Below, in pieces: positions 11,111-23,347 of a DNA stretch of 64,000 nt. The DNA comes from Eleusine coracana subsp. coracana (Eukaryota; Streptophyta; Magnoliopsida; Poales; Poaceae). The first letter of the stretch is position 1. Every line of letters starts with the position of its first letter. The notes beneath the pieces were generated by a model, which was given only the letters and a program-made list of their open reading frames with translations, was not told the origin of the DNA and did no database searches. The position numbers and the translations under genes are program-made. Location: contig CM064426.1 in the NCBI GenBank assembly GCA_032690845.1, positions 45,090,508 to 45,154,507 on the forward strand, read 5' to 3'.

Positions 11111-12305
11111 TGGTAATCAGAGCTTCAGGTGCACCGTCAAGTTCGCACTACCCTTAGTTAATTTCGTTTTGTGTTCATCCTATCATCCACAGAAAAGCCA
11201 AAAAAAAAATTTCCCCTCCGCCCATAACCACGTGTTTAGCCTTTGCATATTTCAATTTTAGAGTACGTAGTGTTGAGTTTAGTCGCTGGTTTAGTTTGTG
11301 TTTTTGTCATCAGTAGTGTTTCCCTTGCAACCCTAGCCGTCATCCCCTTCACCATCCTCTGTTCTATCAGCTTTGTGTGCTAGGGTTGATTGATCGATAC
11401 ACCCATCCTAATCCCACCCTAAACCCACCTCAAACACCTTGGACCGATCCCCATAAATTCCACTTTCCGCTGCATCCACGCCACCAAAAAAAAAATCTTA
11501 CCCGATTCCAAACCCGACCCCTAACCCGACTCGGGTTTCTGGAAAACCGACTCCGACCCCCCTTCGGTAAAACGGACATAACTTTTTGCTCGGTTGTCCG
11601 TTTTGGCTGAAATTTTTACAGGAGATTCTTGACTCAATGTTGAGCATACCCACACTCAGCAACGCCCTGTGTGCCCTCGTCAAAAAAGTCATAAAAATCG
11701 GGAAGATAAAGAAAACATTGATTTAAGTTTAAACCCGACATTTTCTGCAACTTCAAGATTTTCTGTAGGCCACATCCTACCTCAGTTTGAGCTGATATTT
11801 TTTGTGGATTCTCCCCCATTGTTAGTGAGTTGGAGAAAAATATCAAAAAAAAAAGAAATTTGGGATTTCTACTAGTGCTACATCTAGCCCCCTGAAATTT
11901 CTGGATTTGGCTGTTTTGCACTTAGCCCCCTGTTATCGCCTGTGTGCCTTTGTCTCCTTGTTTCTACTTTGCTATCACTATTGTTCTAGGACATACTTAG
12001 ACCAGCAGCTAGGGACAAGTTACTTGGGCACTTATTCAGCTTTACTATCTATTTTTTATTTGTGTCCCACTCACATATATATATATTTGGCCTTCCTAGC
12101 TCTACATATTTCTTCTGGATAGCACATAGGTTCTATTGTGACCCTTGCAATCATGGAACACACCTCCTTGGTATCCTTTGCTTTGTTTTTCAGAACTTTG
12201 CAAGAGCTTTGTAAGGAGTTTCCTTTTGCTGTGTTGAGAGGCACCACTGCTTAGCTGTTTTGTAGGGATAACCTTCACGGTTTGTTTCCTGTTTTGGTGT
12301 TTGTG
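11111..12305 (+). promoter_or_regulatory. CRM primer binding site and untranslated leader
   Basis: TGGTAATCAGAGC (11111-11123) starts 3 bp after the LTR and matches the initiator-Met tRNA primer site with one extra A. The following 1.2 kb has poly-A tracts (11202-11210, 11485-11493, 11845-11855) and no convincing coding frame. It is the leader up to the gag ATG at 12306. Confidence 0.7.
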
Positions 12306-13878
12306 ATGGCAGGAAGTGATGATGGAGAGATGGCTTCCCCCTCACAATTTGCTGAGTGCATGAGCCAAGAGCAGCTCCAGAAGGCTTTGCAGGCTGCTCA
12401 GAGTGATTTAGTAGAGATGATCACCAGAGCCGTTACTGATGCGGTCAGCAAGCTTCACATCGAAGAAAGCATCGAGCGGTTGGAGAAGCAGGTCTCTAAA
12501 TTAATCGATCAGGTTGTCGTGTTGGAGACCGCCCCCAAGACCAATGATACGAACACTAATAACCACGACGTTGACGACGTCCATGATGAAGACACGGTGT
12601 ATAAGGCTGATGGCACCGTGGATAGGTCAGCTACAAGGACCGCAAGATTACGACGTCATTTGCACCATAATACTCAAGGTACGGGTGGTTTCCATAACTA
12701 CAATCGTCGTCCACACGGTAACTATGCTCCAGATGACCCGTATGCTAAAATTAAGTTTTCAATTCCTTCGTTTTCGGGTCAGTATGATGGTGATGTTTAT
12801 CTTGATTGGGAGATGACTGTAGAACAAAAATTTAATGCACACCTTGTTCCTAAACAACATAGAGTTAGACAAGCTAATAGTGAGTTCAAGGACTTTGCTA
12901 TTGTTTGGTGGAGTGGTCTAGCTGCTGAAACTGACTTGCCTACTACTTAGGAAGAACTTAAGGTAGCAATGCGTGATCATTTTGTTCCTCCTTCTTTTTA
13001 TAGAGAGATTCGTAATACACTACAGCGTTTAGAACAAGGAGATAAAACTGTTCAGGAGTACTTTAGTGAGCTTCAGAAGGGTTTGATTCGTTGTGCTATG
13101 GTTGAAAAAGTAGAGGATCAGATTTTTTTGCTTTTATTCTGGTTTAAGAAAAGAAATTCAGGACATCCTTGATTATAAAGAATATTATACCCTCACCCAG
13201 TGTTTCCAGTATGCTATGCTTGCAGAGAAAGAATCACAGGGACTTTTCCAGGCTTTTGAGGAGTATAGCAAGTGAAGGAACTCCTACCCCCCACGCTCGA
13301 CGGGGACTTCGGGGCTGCCCAGGCCATCTTTCCGACCGCCCCCACCAGCAGCTACCAAGGGAACCAGTGTTGTTTCTGCAGCCCTAAGATCAGCCCCTGC
13401 ACCTTCTATGCGCTCAGGTAAAACTTCTGTGCAGGTACCAGCTAGTAGTGCCTCCTCTGTTGCTTCAACAGGGCGCACTACCGGGATTCAGTGCCACCGC
13501 TGCCATGGACTTGATCATGTGCAGAAAGATTGTCCAAGTAGGCGGGCATATGTGGCGACAGACGATGGCAGTTACATGAGCACCTCCGATGTGGAGGATG
13601 AGGAGGAGGATGTCGCTGCCACCAGCAGTGACCTCATCCTTGAAGGCGGAGACACCACGGGATACATGAACATTATTGTTCAACGTGTCCTTAGCACACA
13701 AGTTCATCAGCCCGAGATGATGCAGCGCCACAACTTGTTCCAGATTTTCTTCGTCATCAAGAACCGCCGAGCACATGTCATCATTGATGGAGGGAGCTGC
13801 AATAACTTGGTGAGTTCTGATGTGGTCAACAAGCTTGCTTTGACCACGCGTCCACATCCACATCCGTACTACATTTAG
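12306..13878 (+). pseudogene. gag: CRM gag and protease, broken
   Basis: The ATG at 12306 opens a frame with an acidic coiled start, then the CRM-type capsid block IPSFSGQYDGDVYLDWEMTV (about residues 155-175). A TAG at 12948-12950 interrupts it. It continues from 12969 (MRDHFVPPSFYREIRNTLQR), shifts frame near 13130, and resumes at 13408 with the zinc knuckle CHRCHGLDHVQKDC (C-x2-C-x4-H-x4-C). An acidic linker follows, then a protease-like segment with IIDGGSCNNLVSS near 13780, the aspartic protease active-site loop. A TAG at 13876-13878 ends it. Products would be nucleocapsid and protease inside cytoplasmic particles. Confidence 0.8.
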
Positions 13879-15950
13879 TGGTTAAACGACTTTGCCAAAG
13901 CTAAAGTAATACAAACTTGCAGAGTCCCTTTTTCCATTGGTTCTTATGTGGATTCTGTTGATTGTGATGTCGTACCCATGCAAGCATGTTCACTTTTATT
14001 GGGTAGACCTTGGGAATTTGATAATGATGCTGTACACCATGGTAGAAGTAATAAGTACACTTTTATGCATAAAGGAACTAAAATTACTTTGCTACCAATG
14101 ACCCCTGCTGAAATTGTACAAGCTGATTTTGAAAGAGCTGCTAGTTTGAAAAATAAAGGTCCTAAAATTCAACAACATGTTAATTCTAATTCTACACCTA
14201 GTAATGTTAATGATTCTTCAAGTTCTAAGGGTGCTGGAATTAAATTACAAGGTCGTTCATGTCTTGCAACAAAATCTGAGCTTGCTGAAATTTCTGATAA
14301 TGATAATATTTGCTATGCTTTGATATGCAAAGAAGCTTTGTTTTCGCTTGATGATATTGCTTCTAGTGCTTTGTCTCCTGCTATCACTAACCTTTTGCAG
14401 GAGTATGAGGATGTTTTTCCAGCTGAGATACCCCCGGGATTGCCACCTTTGAGAGGGATTGAGCATCAAATTGATTTGATTCCGGGTGCCACTTTGCCCA
14501 ACCGTGCTTCTTATAGGACCAACCCTGAGGAGACTAAGGAGATACAACGACAAGTTCAAGACCTTTTGGATCGTGGGTATGTTCGTCAATCACTTAGTCC
14601 TTGTACTGTTCCTGTACTTTTGGTTCCTAAGAAAGATGGTACTTGGCGTATGTGTGTAGATTGTAGAGCCATTAATAAGATTACTATTAGGTATCGTCAT
14701 CCTATTCCTAGGCTAGACGACGTGCTTGATGAGTTATGTGGTGCTATAATTTTCACTAAAATTGATTTGCGTAGTGGCTACCATCAAATTAGAATGAAAC
14801 TTGGAGACGAATGGAAAATAGCTTTTAAAACCAAATTTGGATTATATGAGTGGTTAGTAATGCCTTTTGGTTTAACTAATGCACCAAGTACTTTCATGCG
14901 CTTGATGAATGAGGTTTTAAGAGCTTTCATTGGCAAATTTATGGTAGTTTACTTTGATGATATCTTGATTTATAGCAAATCCATAGATGAACATATGAAT
15001 CATTTGTGTGCTGTTTTTGATGCTTTACGAGATGCATGTTTATTTGGTAACCTTGAGAAGTGCACCTTTTGCACGGATCGAGTCTCTTTTCTTGTCTATG
15101 TTGTGACTCCACAGGGAATTGAGGTGGATGAGGCGAAGATTGAAGCCATAAAGAGCTGGCATGTACCAAAAACTATCACACAGGTGAGGAGTTTTCTTGG
15201 TCTTGCAGGTTTCTACCGCCGCTTTGTCAAAGATTTCAGCACCATTGCTGCACCTTTGCATGAGTTGACATAGAAGGGCGTTGATTTCCATTGGGGTAAG
15301 GTACATCATGAGTCTTTTGATGATTTGAAGGATAAACTTACACATGCACCATTGCTACAATTACCTAATTTTGATAAGATTTTTGAGCTTGAATGTGATG
15401 CTAGTGGTATAGGCACTGGTGGTGTTTTGATGCAAGATAGTAAACTTGTTGCATACTTTAGTGAGAAAATTACTGGGCCTGTTTTGAATTACTCCACGTA
15501 TGATAAGGAATTGTATGCACTTGTACGTTGTTTAGAGACGTGGCATCATTATTTGTTGCCCAAAGAATTTGTTTTCATTCTGATCATGAATCACTTAAGT
15601 ATATTCGTTCTCAATGTAAGTTAAATTGTAGACATGCTAAATGGATTGAGTTTATTGAGTCTTTTCCTTACATTATTAAACATACGAAAGGGATGGATAT
15701 GTGATCACTGATGCTTTATCTAGGCGCTATACTTTATTGTCTCAACTTGATTGTAGAATTTTTGGACTTAAGGCAATTAAAGAACAATATGCTACTGATG
15801 TTGATTTTAAAGATGTATTGCTGCATTGTAAAGAAGGTCGTGCATGGAACAAATTTGTGTTGACTGATGGCTTCTTGTTTAGAGCTAACCGCCTATGCAT
15901 TCCAGTTGGTTCCGTTCGTCTTTTGTTGTTACAGGAGGCACATGAAGGTT
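13879..15950 (+). pseudogene. pol: CRM reverse transcriptase and RNase H, broken
   Basis: The 3' end of the protease (LLLGRPWEFDND) is at about 14000. RT motifs run from 14550 (PCTVPVLLVPKKDGTWRMCV) through FTKIDLRSGYHQIRM to the catalytic YFDD at 14950-14961, with the thumb-side SFLGLAGFYRRFV near 15200. A TAG at 15271-15273 interrupts just before RNase H. RNase H begins near 15385 (ECDASGIGTGGVLMQD), carries the TYDKELYALVRCLETW block, and is frameshifted near 15590-15700 around DALSRR. Another frameshift at about 15950 separates it from integrase. The RT catalytic residues are intact, so loss of function comes from stops and shifts. Confidence 0.85.
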
Positions 15951-17334
15951 GATTGATGGGTCATTTGGTGCCAAGAAGACGGAGAATATTTTGGCCCCAC
16001 ACTTGTTTTGGCCAAGGATGAGGAAAGATATTGAGCGCTTTGTTGCTCGCTGCACTACATGTCAAAAAGCTAAGTCTCGCTTGAATCCACATGGTTTATA
16101 CATGCCACTTCATGTTCCTTCTATTCCTTGGGCGGATATTTCTATGGACTTTGTTTTAGGACTTCCTAGGACTAAGAGGGGGAGTGATAGTATTTTTGTT
16201 GTTGTGGATAGATTTTCTAAGATGGCACACTTTATACCATGTCATAAGACTGATGATGCTAGTTATACTGCTGACTTTTTTTTCAAAGAAATTGTACGTT
16301 TGCATGGTATGCCTTCTACTATTGTTTCAGATTGTGATGCAAAATTCTTGAGTCACTTTTGGCGCACGCTTTGGCATAAGTTGGGTACAAAGTTGTTGTT
16401 TTCTACAACTTGTCACCCACAAACTGATGGACAAACTAAGGTGGTGAACCGCACTTTGGGTACTATGTTGAGAGCTATTTTGAAGAAAAATTTGAAGCAA
16501 TGGGAAGAATGTTTGCCTCATGTTGAGTTTGCATATAATCAGGTAACACATTCTACTACCAAGGTAAGTCCTTTCAAGTTAGTGTATGGTTTTGATCCCC
16601 GTACTCCACTTGATATACTTCCTTTACCTATTCATAAGAGAGCTCATGTTGATGCTAAGGAGCATGCTGAATTTATTTTGAAAATGCATGAGACCACTAG
16701 ACTTAGCATTGAAAAGATGAATGAAAAGTATAAAATTGCTGGTAGTAAAGGTAGAAAAGAAGTAAAACTTGATGTAGGAGATTTAGTATGGTTACACTTG
16801 AGGAAGGATAGATTTCCAGATTTGAGAAAGTCTAAATTAATGCCTAGAGCTGATGGTCCTTTCAAAATAATTGAGAAGATTAATAATAATGCATACAAAC
16901 TTGAGTTGCCTCCCGAGTTCGGGGTTAGTCCTACTTTTAACATTTCAGATTTGAAACCATACTTGGGAGAAGAGAATGAGCTAGAGTCGCGGACGACTCC
17001 ATTTCAAGAGGGGGAGGATGATGAGAACATCACTCCTAAGGATACATGCAACACTCCTCCAATTCTGGACTTGCAAGGTCCAATGACTAGAGCTCGTGCA
17101 CGACGACTAAATTTAGAGGTGAGCTCGTTCATATATTCTTCATTATATGTCACTTTTGAGAATGGTTTGCTACCTAATGATTATATTGTAATTAGGAACC
17201 ATGGAGAGGACCAGGAGATGATGGGAGAAGGACTTGGAGATGTGGAGGACCAGCAAGGACGTGGAAGCCAAGGTGGAGGCCCAACCAAAACCGACTTCGA
17301 GTCTGTTTTGGGGCTCAGGACCAGTCTGCACTAA
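15949..17334 (+). CDS. CRM integrase with carboxyl tail encoded in the 3' LTR; catalytic Glu lost
   Basis: A 461-codon open frame. It holds the tail of the HHCC zinc domain (CTTCQKAKS), the core with Asp (ISMDFVLG) and second Asp (IVSDCDAKF), then QTDGQTKVVN, where the third catalytic Glu is replaced by Lys (codon AAG at 16438-16440). The usual Arg of the SDRD block is Cys. The SH3-like GPFKIIEKINNNAYKLELP block is near 16860-16915. The frame then crosses the polypurine tract (17006-17018) and the LTR start (17019) and runs 316 bp into the LTR, encoding GPMTRARARRLNLEV and a charged tail. An integrase tail in the LTR is a known CRM feature, thought to contribute to centromere targeting. With the Glu lost, strand transfer should be dead. 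Confidence 0.85.
   Translation: MIDGSFGAKKTENILAPHLFWPRMRKDIERFVARCTTCQKAKSRLNPHGLYMPLHVPSIPWADISMDFVLGLPRTKRGSDSIFVVVDRFSKMAHFIPCHKTDDASYTADFFFKEIVRLHGMPSTIVSDCDAKFLSHFWRTLWHKLGTKLLFSTTCHPQTDGQTKVVNRTLGTMLRAILKKNLKQWEECLPHVEFAYNQVTHSTTKVSPFKLVYGFDPRTPLDILPLPIHKRAHVDAKEHAEFILKMHETTRLSIEKMNEKYKIAGSKGRKEVKLDVGDLVWLHLRKDRFPDLRKSKLMPRADGPFKIIEKINNNAYKLELPPEFGVSPTFNISDLKPYLGEENELESRTTPFQEGEDDENITPKDTCNTPPILDLQGPMTRARARRLNLEVSSFIYSSLYVTFENGLLPNDYIVIRNHGEDQEMMGEGLGDVEDQQGRGSQGGGPTKTDFESVLGLRTSLH
17006..17018 (+). promoter_or_regulatory. CRM polypurine tract inside the integrase frame
   Basis: AGAGGGGGAGGA lies immediately before the TGATGAGAAC start of the 3' LTR. It is read through by the integrase frame (QEGEDDE), so one sequence serves both protein coding and plus-strand priming. 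Confidence 0.85.
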
Positions 17335-17846
17335 AACGGAGGCCCAGGACGCATACAGACTCGGATTTGGACGTTCTACATATGCACAGAAAGATAAGAA
17401 GAAGACCTTTCAAATGCCGCTGGAGTCATATCAAAATTCATCCGGAGTCATCAGGAATCGTCAAAACAAGAGAGGGTCCAGAATCTATTTCGGTGCTGCG
17501 TCGCCTGTTTTTGGCCATTGGGCTTTGTATCTAGTTGAGCCCAATTACGGGTGCGTCCAGAGGGTTTTGCACGATCCTAGGGTCTTCATATACAGCCGCC
17601 ACTGCACCATTAGGGTTTTGGTTTTGCTTAGATTATTCTGTTGATAACAGTTTCGCCATCATCACGGTTTGTGAGACCCCAACTTCGTGAGATTCATAAT
17701 ACATCTGCAATTGTGTTGCCTTCTTCTTTGTTCTTGTTGGTGTTCTTGATTCGTAGGCAGGGATTAGCCTTCTCGGCGAGGTCAATCGTTTTAGGATGGT
17801 TGATAACCAGAGGAGACGTCATGCTACGATTGCGGGGTTTAGAACG
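17019..17846 (+). mobile_element. CRM 3' LTR, left part
   Basis: 828 bp matching 10187-11014 of the 5' LTR. It is cut at TTTAGAACG by the Tekay element. The remaining 94 bp are at 32620-32713. Confidence 0.9.
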
Positions 17847-20800
17847 TGCGGCGCCCCTTCCCGGAGGATCGAGGTCCTGAAGGTGCTGATAACACAGACA
17901 CTTGATAATACAACAATGATCCAAATTTAAGTTTAATTATTACATCAAAGTGTAGCCGAATTACAAGTTCATAAAGTTTTGAAAACAGCAGAAGCGAAAT
18001 AACGATAAAATCTACGAGCTCGATGATACAGCATGGTGATGATTCATGCCCGTGGAATCAACACCCTAGCAGCACTCACAATCACTGCAGCGGCAGATCA
18101 GACTCCCAATGGGCACTCCAACCTTCAGGGACTTGCATGTCCCAAGGCAACACATCTACAGGCAATTCTATTTCTTCAGTACCTGAAAACCACATAAGCA
18201 TAAACCCTGAGTACTAATTACTCCGCAAGACTTACCCGTCAAAAACCTAGACATGCAATGGCTCTAATAGGTGGCTTGTTTAAAAAGAACTCGCACTAAG
18301 CAACCTACTAGTTCTATCAAGTTTTATTTTCAGATTAAATGGGTTGTGCTGAAATATAACTTTAGTTGCAACGATAATAAAACAATACATAAAATAAGTA
18401 CAATAGTAGAATAATAAAATATACCAGTAATAACCAATACAAATCCATATCCATGATATCAAGTGCAACTACGTGATTGGCGCAGTGAACAAGCGGTACT
18501 CATTACTGCGAGGGGCAGCAATTGCAATTGATTTACACCAGCTGGGAAAACCCGAATAACACGACACATACGCACCAATTAAGGTCGTATATGGCAACCT
18601 TTCATAAGAAAAACCTCCCACATCCAGACCCGGGTGTGGTGACGTCGAGTGGCATGCCGTCCTGCCAACAGTACTTCGTGGTATGGACCGCCCACTCCCG
18701 TAGCCGAGGGGTCCTAAGATCAACGCACCTTAACCGTCCTTGATATGAGTGATCTTTAATGCTACATCGGTTTACTAGTGCCCATGAAACTAGCATGCAT
18801 TCGGTACTGTTCAAAACTTGATCAAGGGGCCGACCACGGACGGGTCCTAGGGTGGGCAAGACAGGGCTACCGCAGCCAACACCCGCGTGTTGCTGCAAAC
18901 CTACACATGCAAATTCCCTGTTCGGCCAAACATCAAAATAAACTTCTTTTACATAAGTTCCATTTTAGTGACCAAGTTTATTCCATAGTAATCATGATAC
19001 TACCGAGACTTATCAATTACTAAGCATAGCATCTTAGTACCGAACCTACCAAGTTTCTAATAAAAACAACATAGGTCATTTGGGGGTAACATGCAAGTTG
19101 GGTTCCAATCAACTCCTATGACCTAATGCAACAGTTCAAGCATAGACACTAGTAGTGAATTAACTAGCAAAGCTGTATAAAGAGGCTAATGCAAACCAGG
19201 GCTTGCCTGGATCCACGCAAATGTTAGCTACTATAGTCTCTTGGTCCTCAGGCTCTTGGTCCTGCTGGACGTTGGGCTCCTGCTCCTGAGTATCGTTACC
19301 TATTGATGAGCAAGGGTCAATGGTAGTGTTGAAATACCGTTACATGCATTGACATGATCAATGCAACAAATGATGGATGCATATTGCATTAGTGTTTTGA
19401 TGTTAACAACCTTATTAACAAGTTCTCGAAGCCATATGCTTCAAAGAAACAATTTAGGTTTTCATTATTTCAATGTGTGGATCATTTTAATTAGGATTGT
19501 TATAGCTTGAGAACAATTAAACAATTTAAAATAGTAACAAGATGATTCTGGACTTGAGTGATTTATCATGAACAGAGACATGTATGAAGTGCATTTTTAC
19601 CAAGTTATAGCCTCTGGACAGTATTATTTTATTTACTAGCATTTATCCAAGTTAAAGCATTACTTAATTAATAGAATATTAAATATTGCAGATTTGACTT
19701 AGCCAAAAATCAGGGTGGTGTATTAACATGGAACAACAGTTCAGAATTAAATTCCATTCCTAGAATTATTAAGGATTTATGTGGTGTTTGGACAAGTTAT
19801 TTAATTAACTAAACTATATTAACAGGGGTAGTTGGTTATTATTTTACTAACATAGAGCACAATATTATGAAACTAACAAAATTGATTTGAGGTCATTTGG
19901 ACTTAAAATGAATTTACTATGCATTTTTGAAGTTCCATCAGTTTTCTGGTATTTCCTAGGTTTAAACATTGACACGTCAGCGCCATGTGGCAGCCACATC
20001 GATGCCAACTGGATGCCAGCACAGCTGCCAGTCAGCTTCGCTGAGCGCGGCGGCGCGCGGCCGGGGGTTGCCGGAGGGCTCGCCGCAGGTGACTCTAGGC
20101 GGCGGAAGCTCACCGCGGGAGGGGGAAAATGATGTGCGCGACGAGGGGAGGAGACTAGGGGGGTTCGCGAGGTTGAAAGCTTACCGGAGATGGGTCGGCG
20201 ACGAGCGGCGGTGGAGAGAGGAGGTCCGGCGACGTCGCGGGGTGGACTTGGGGCAGCAAACCGACTGCGGCTGGCTCCTACAGCATCACGGGGGCACGGC
20301 GGGGATCAGCATCAGGTCGGCGAATGTCGGGGAAGGCCGGAAGGTAGGGCTCACCGTGGAGGCGGCTCAGACACGGCGGCGTAGAAGGGGTCAGCGGGGG
20401 AAAAGTTCAATGCCGGTGTTCTTGATCCCGAAATTGAAGAAGCGAAGGGTCAGGAGTGATCGTAAGAAGCTTGCGCATCAATGAGAAGAAGAAAGGGAGA
20501 CGGGGTTCACCAGGGTCGCCGGAATTTGGGAGCGCGTCATCGGCGGCCGTCGGGGAACAGGGTTCGGAGATTCTTCAAATTGGTCGAGCTTCACCAGAAG
20601 GTTGTGCGAGCCATGGGGTGGAAGTACAGCGGGAAAGCAGGCGCGTGCGTTGGTGATCTTGGTTTGGCTCGAGAGTGAGCGAGTGGCCGAGAATCGAGCT
20701 TAAGCTCGTGCTTGGCAATGGCGGGAAGATGTGTGGGAGGAAAAGGGCGAACAGGGGAGTTATTTATAGGCCCATGAGTTCGAGTTCTCAGTCGGACATC

Positions 20801-21869
20801 GAAGGCAGGTGCCCGCATAGCTTTGGGCAACGCCGGGTCTCGGGGAGCCGTTGGCGCGGGGGAGAAAGCAGCGCGGCGCGGCAGCAAGAGCAGAGCGCGG
20901 CAGGGGAAAGTAACTCACAATTTTGGCTGGTAGCAACGTGCGGCGAGGGAGGAGGGGTGAGGTGAAATGACGGGACGATCACGTGCGGGCTTTGGCGATG
21001 CTGGGCGATAGGGAGCGATCGGGAGCTGGGAAACGAGGAGTTGCTGGTCGTCGGAAATTGAGGACGTGGTGGCAGGCCTGGCGGCATCAGGCAGGGGCGA
21101 AAGAGACCGAGGCTCTCAGCGTCTAGCGGCGAGCGGGTAACCCAGCAGGCGAGTGATGTGACGGAGCGGGCACGAGGGGCTGGCCTTCGGTCAGAAATGC
21201 GGGAGCGGTCAGGCGGGGAGAATCGAGGCGGTAGAGGAGTCGGCTTCATGCAGGGCGAAGGTAACTCGCCTCGGCGGCAGCTAGCGGCTGGGCGGTAGTG
21301 ATGACGCGACGGCGGCGAGTACCGAGGTGGTGAGAGGGAATCGCGCGGGCACGCGCGCGGGAGAGGCGACGGGAGGAAGAAGATATGAATTTTTGTAGAA
21401 AGGTCCCCAAGGTTTCAAAAAGATTGCAAAGAGGTCCCTGGTTTAGTTTTAATTGATTTAATTTACTTCCTTAATTCCAATTAAACTGAAATTTGAACTG
21501 TGGGTTAATTAAGATATGAGCAATTTACTTGTGAAGTATTTTTGGTCAGACAAGAAATAATTTAATTGGAATTATTAATTAAAGTTAAATCAATTCTAGG
21601 GTTGAACCATTTAATCAATTGACTTCTTAATGAAATAAAATTCTAGTTTTTGGCCCAAAATTCTATTTTATTATTTTCATAATTCTAATGTAATTATTTA
21701 GCCCATGTTTTATAGAAATTTAATTTGCTTTAAATTTTTGCTTGCGGGGTTTAATTTAACTTGGAGAATTCCAATTTTCATCTTGTCCTTATTATTTCAT
21801 GCTCAAACTTGAGTCCAATATTTTTGGCAATTTTGTGCTAAGCAAGAAATGAGACACCTGGGTGTCACA
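17847..21869 (-). mobile_element. Tekay 3' LTR
   Basis: Minus-strand start TGTGACACCCAGGTGTCTC at 21869 and end GGGGCGCCGCA at 17847. Plus-strand TATTTATA at 20761-20768 gives a minus-strand TATA box (TATAAATA), so U3 is about 1.1 kb and R/U5 about 2.9 kb. A CpG-rich block spans 20000-21370 around the TATA box. Open frames in that block occur on both strands without protein-like composition, and I do not call them genes. Confidence 0.92.
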
Positions 21870-21884
21870 GCCCTCCCTCCTTAA
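21870..21884 (-). promoter_or_regulatory. Tekay polypurine tract
   Basis: Minus strand AAGGAGGGAGGGC lies flush against the 3' LTR start. It primes plus-strand synthesis in this family. Confidence 0.88.
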
Positions 21885-21949
21885 AGAAATCTCGTCCTGA
21901 GATTAAGAACGAAGCAGACTAGAGAGGGGTAAAAATTTACCTGTGAATG

Positions 21950-23347
21950 AAGACCAGAATTCCGGGTAATGAGTACTCAGAAAGTCTTCCGATTCCCAGG
22001 TGGATTCATCTTCTGAGTGATTACTCCATGCACTTTATAAAATTTGAGGGTTCTTTTGCGGGTGGTGCATTCTTTTTCATCAAGGATTTGTATTGGGTGC
22101 TCGGAGTATGTGAGTCCCGGTTGAGGATGATCATACTCTTCCAAGACAACATCAATTGGAGGTTTGAGACATCGTTTCAGTTGAGACACATGAAATGTGC
22201 TATGTACTCCAGATAGATTTGGTGGTAACTCCAGTTTGTAGGCAACTTGACCACATCTGTCCAAGATTCTAAATGGGCCAATGTAGCGGGGCGCTAATTT
22301 TCCTTTGATTCCAAATCGTTGAGTGCCCTTCATTGGTGACACTCGGAGATAGACAAAATCATTCTTGATGAAAAACAATGGCCTGCGTCATCGGTTTGCA
22401 TAATTTTCTTGACGACATTTAGCAGCCTTGAGATTTGCTTGAATTGTCCGAACCTTTTCTTCTGCATCCTTGACGAGGTCAGGACCAAAAGTTACTCGTT
22501 CTCCTGATTCAGACCAATTCAACGGTGTTCTACAACTTCGACCGTAGAGTGCTTCAAAAGGGGACATTTTTACACTCTCTTGGTAACTGTTGTTGTATGA
22601 GAATTCTACATATGGTAAATACTCATCTCAGTTACCACCATGTGTTAGGACACATGCTCTAAGCATATCTTCCAGGATTTGGTTGACACGCTCAGTTTGT
22701 CCATCAGTAGTGGCATGATAAGCAGAACCTCGGATCAACTTAGTACCCAGAGATGCATGCAGTTGCTCCCAGAAACGAGCAACAAACTGTGAGCCACGAT
22801 CTGTAACAATGGTCTTGGGTACTCCATGGAGACACAGAATTCTTGCTATGTATTGTTCTGCATACTGCCATACGTTGTATCTGGTGTTTACTGGTAGAAA
22901 GTGAGTAGACTTTGTGAGTCTGTCAATAACAACCCAAATCGAATCATGCTTCCGAGATGTGAGAGGGGGGCCAACAATGAAATCCATACTTATATCTTCC
23001 CATTTCCAGGAGGGGATACTCAATGGCTGAAGTAGTCCGGCCCGTTTCAAATGGTCGGCCTTAACTCTCTGACAGGTGTCGCACTCCATGACATATCGGG
23101 CAACTTCTCACTTTATTCTGGTCCACCAGAAATTTTTCTTCAGGTCCTGGTACATCTTGTTACTTCCAGGATGAATGGAATACTTAGAGTGACGTGCTTC
23201 ATCCAAGATTTTGCGATGAAGCTCAAAATCCTTTGGTACTACTAGGCGGTTATTGAACCACAGAGTACCATCCAAATCTTGTGTGAAGCATTTTGCCTTG
23301 CCATCCTTAAGGTTCTCCCGAATGTACTTCATTCCAACATCTCCTTT
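21950..23347 (-). pseudogene. Tekay integrase with chromodomain, broken
   Basis: HHCC zinc region (HSKYSIHPGSNKMYQ, then CDTCQRVKA) at 23230-23060, with a TGA between. Core: DISMDFIVGPPL, IVTDRGSQFV and DGQTERVNQ give the D, D, E triad, all present, at about 23000-22680. A stop follows at about 22630, then a degenerate stretch to 22380. 22378-21977 holds the LAPRYIGPFRILDRCG SH3-like block and a type II chromodomain beginning HPIQILDEKE. A single-base frameshift within the chromodomain moves the last part, with its conserved Trp and acidic residues, into another frame that stays recognisable to about 21950. The chromodomain is expected to guide integration by binding chromatin marks. Confidence 0.85.

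Noticed and set aside
18183..18236. A short intron (GTAAGT...TTTTCAG, about 53 nt) within the Tekay U5
   Set aside because: Below the usual minimum for plant introns (about 70 nt). The donor is better paired, if at all, with the acceptor before the extra ORF.
19969..21249. Several long open frames in the GC-rich part of the Tekay LTR (also about 30728-32154 and 46053-47616)
   Set aside because: They occur on both strands within LTRs, overlap each other, have Arg/Pro/Gly-rich composition expected from GC-rich DNA, and frames are not kept equally in the three LTR copies.
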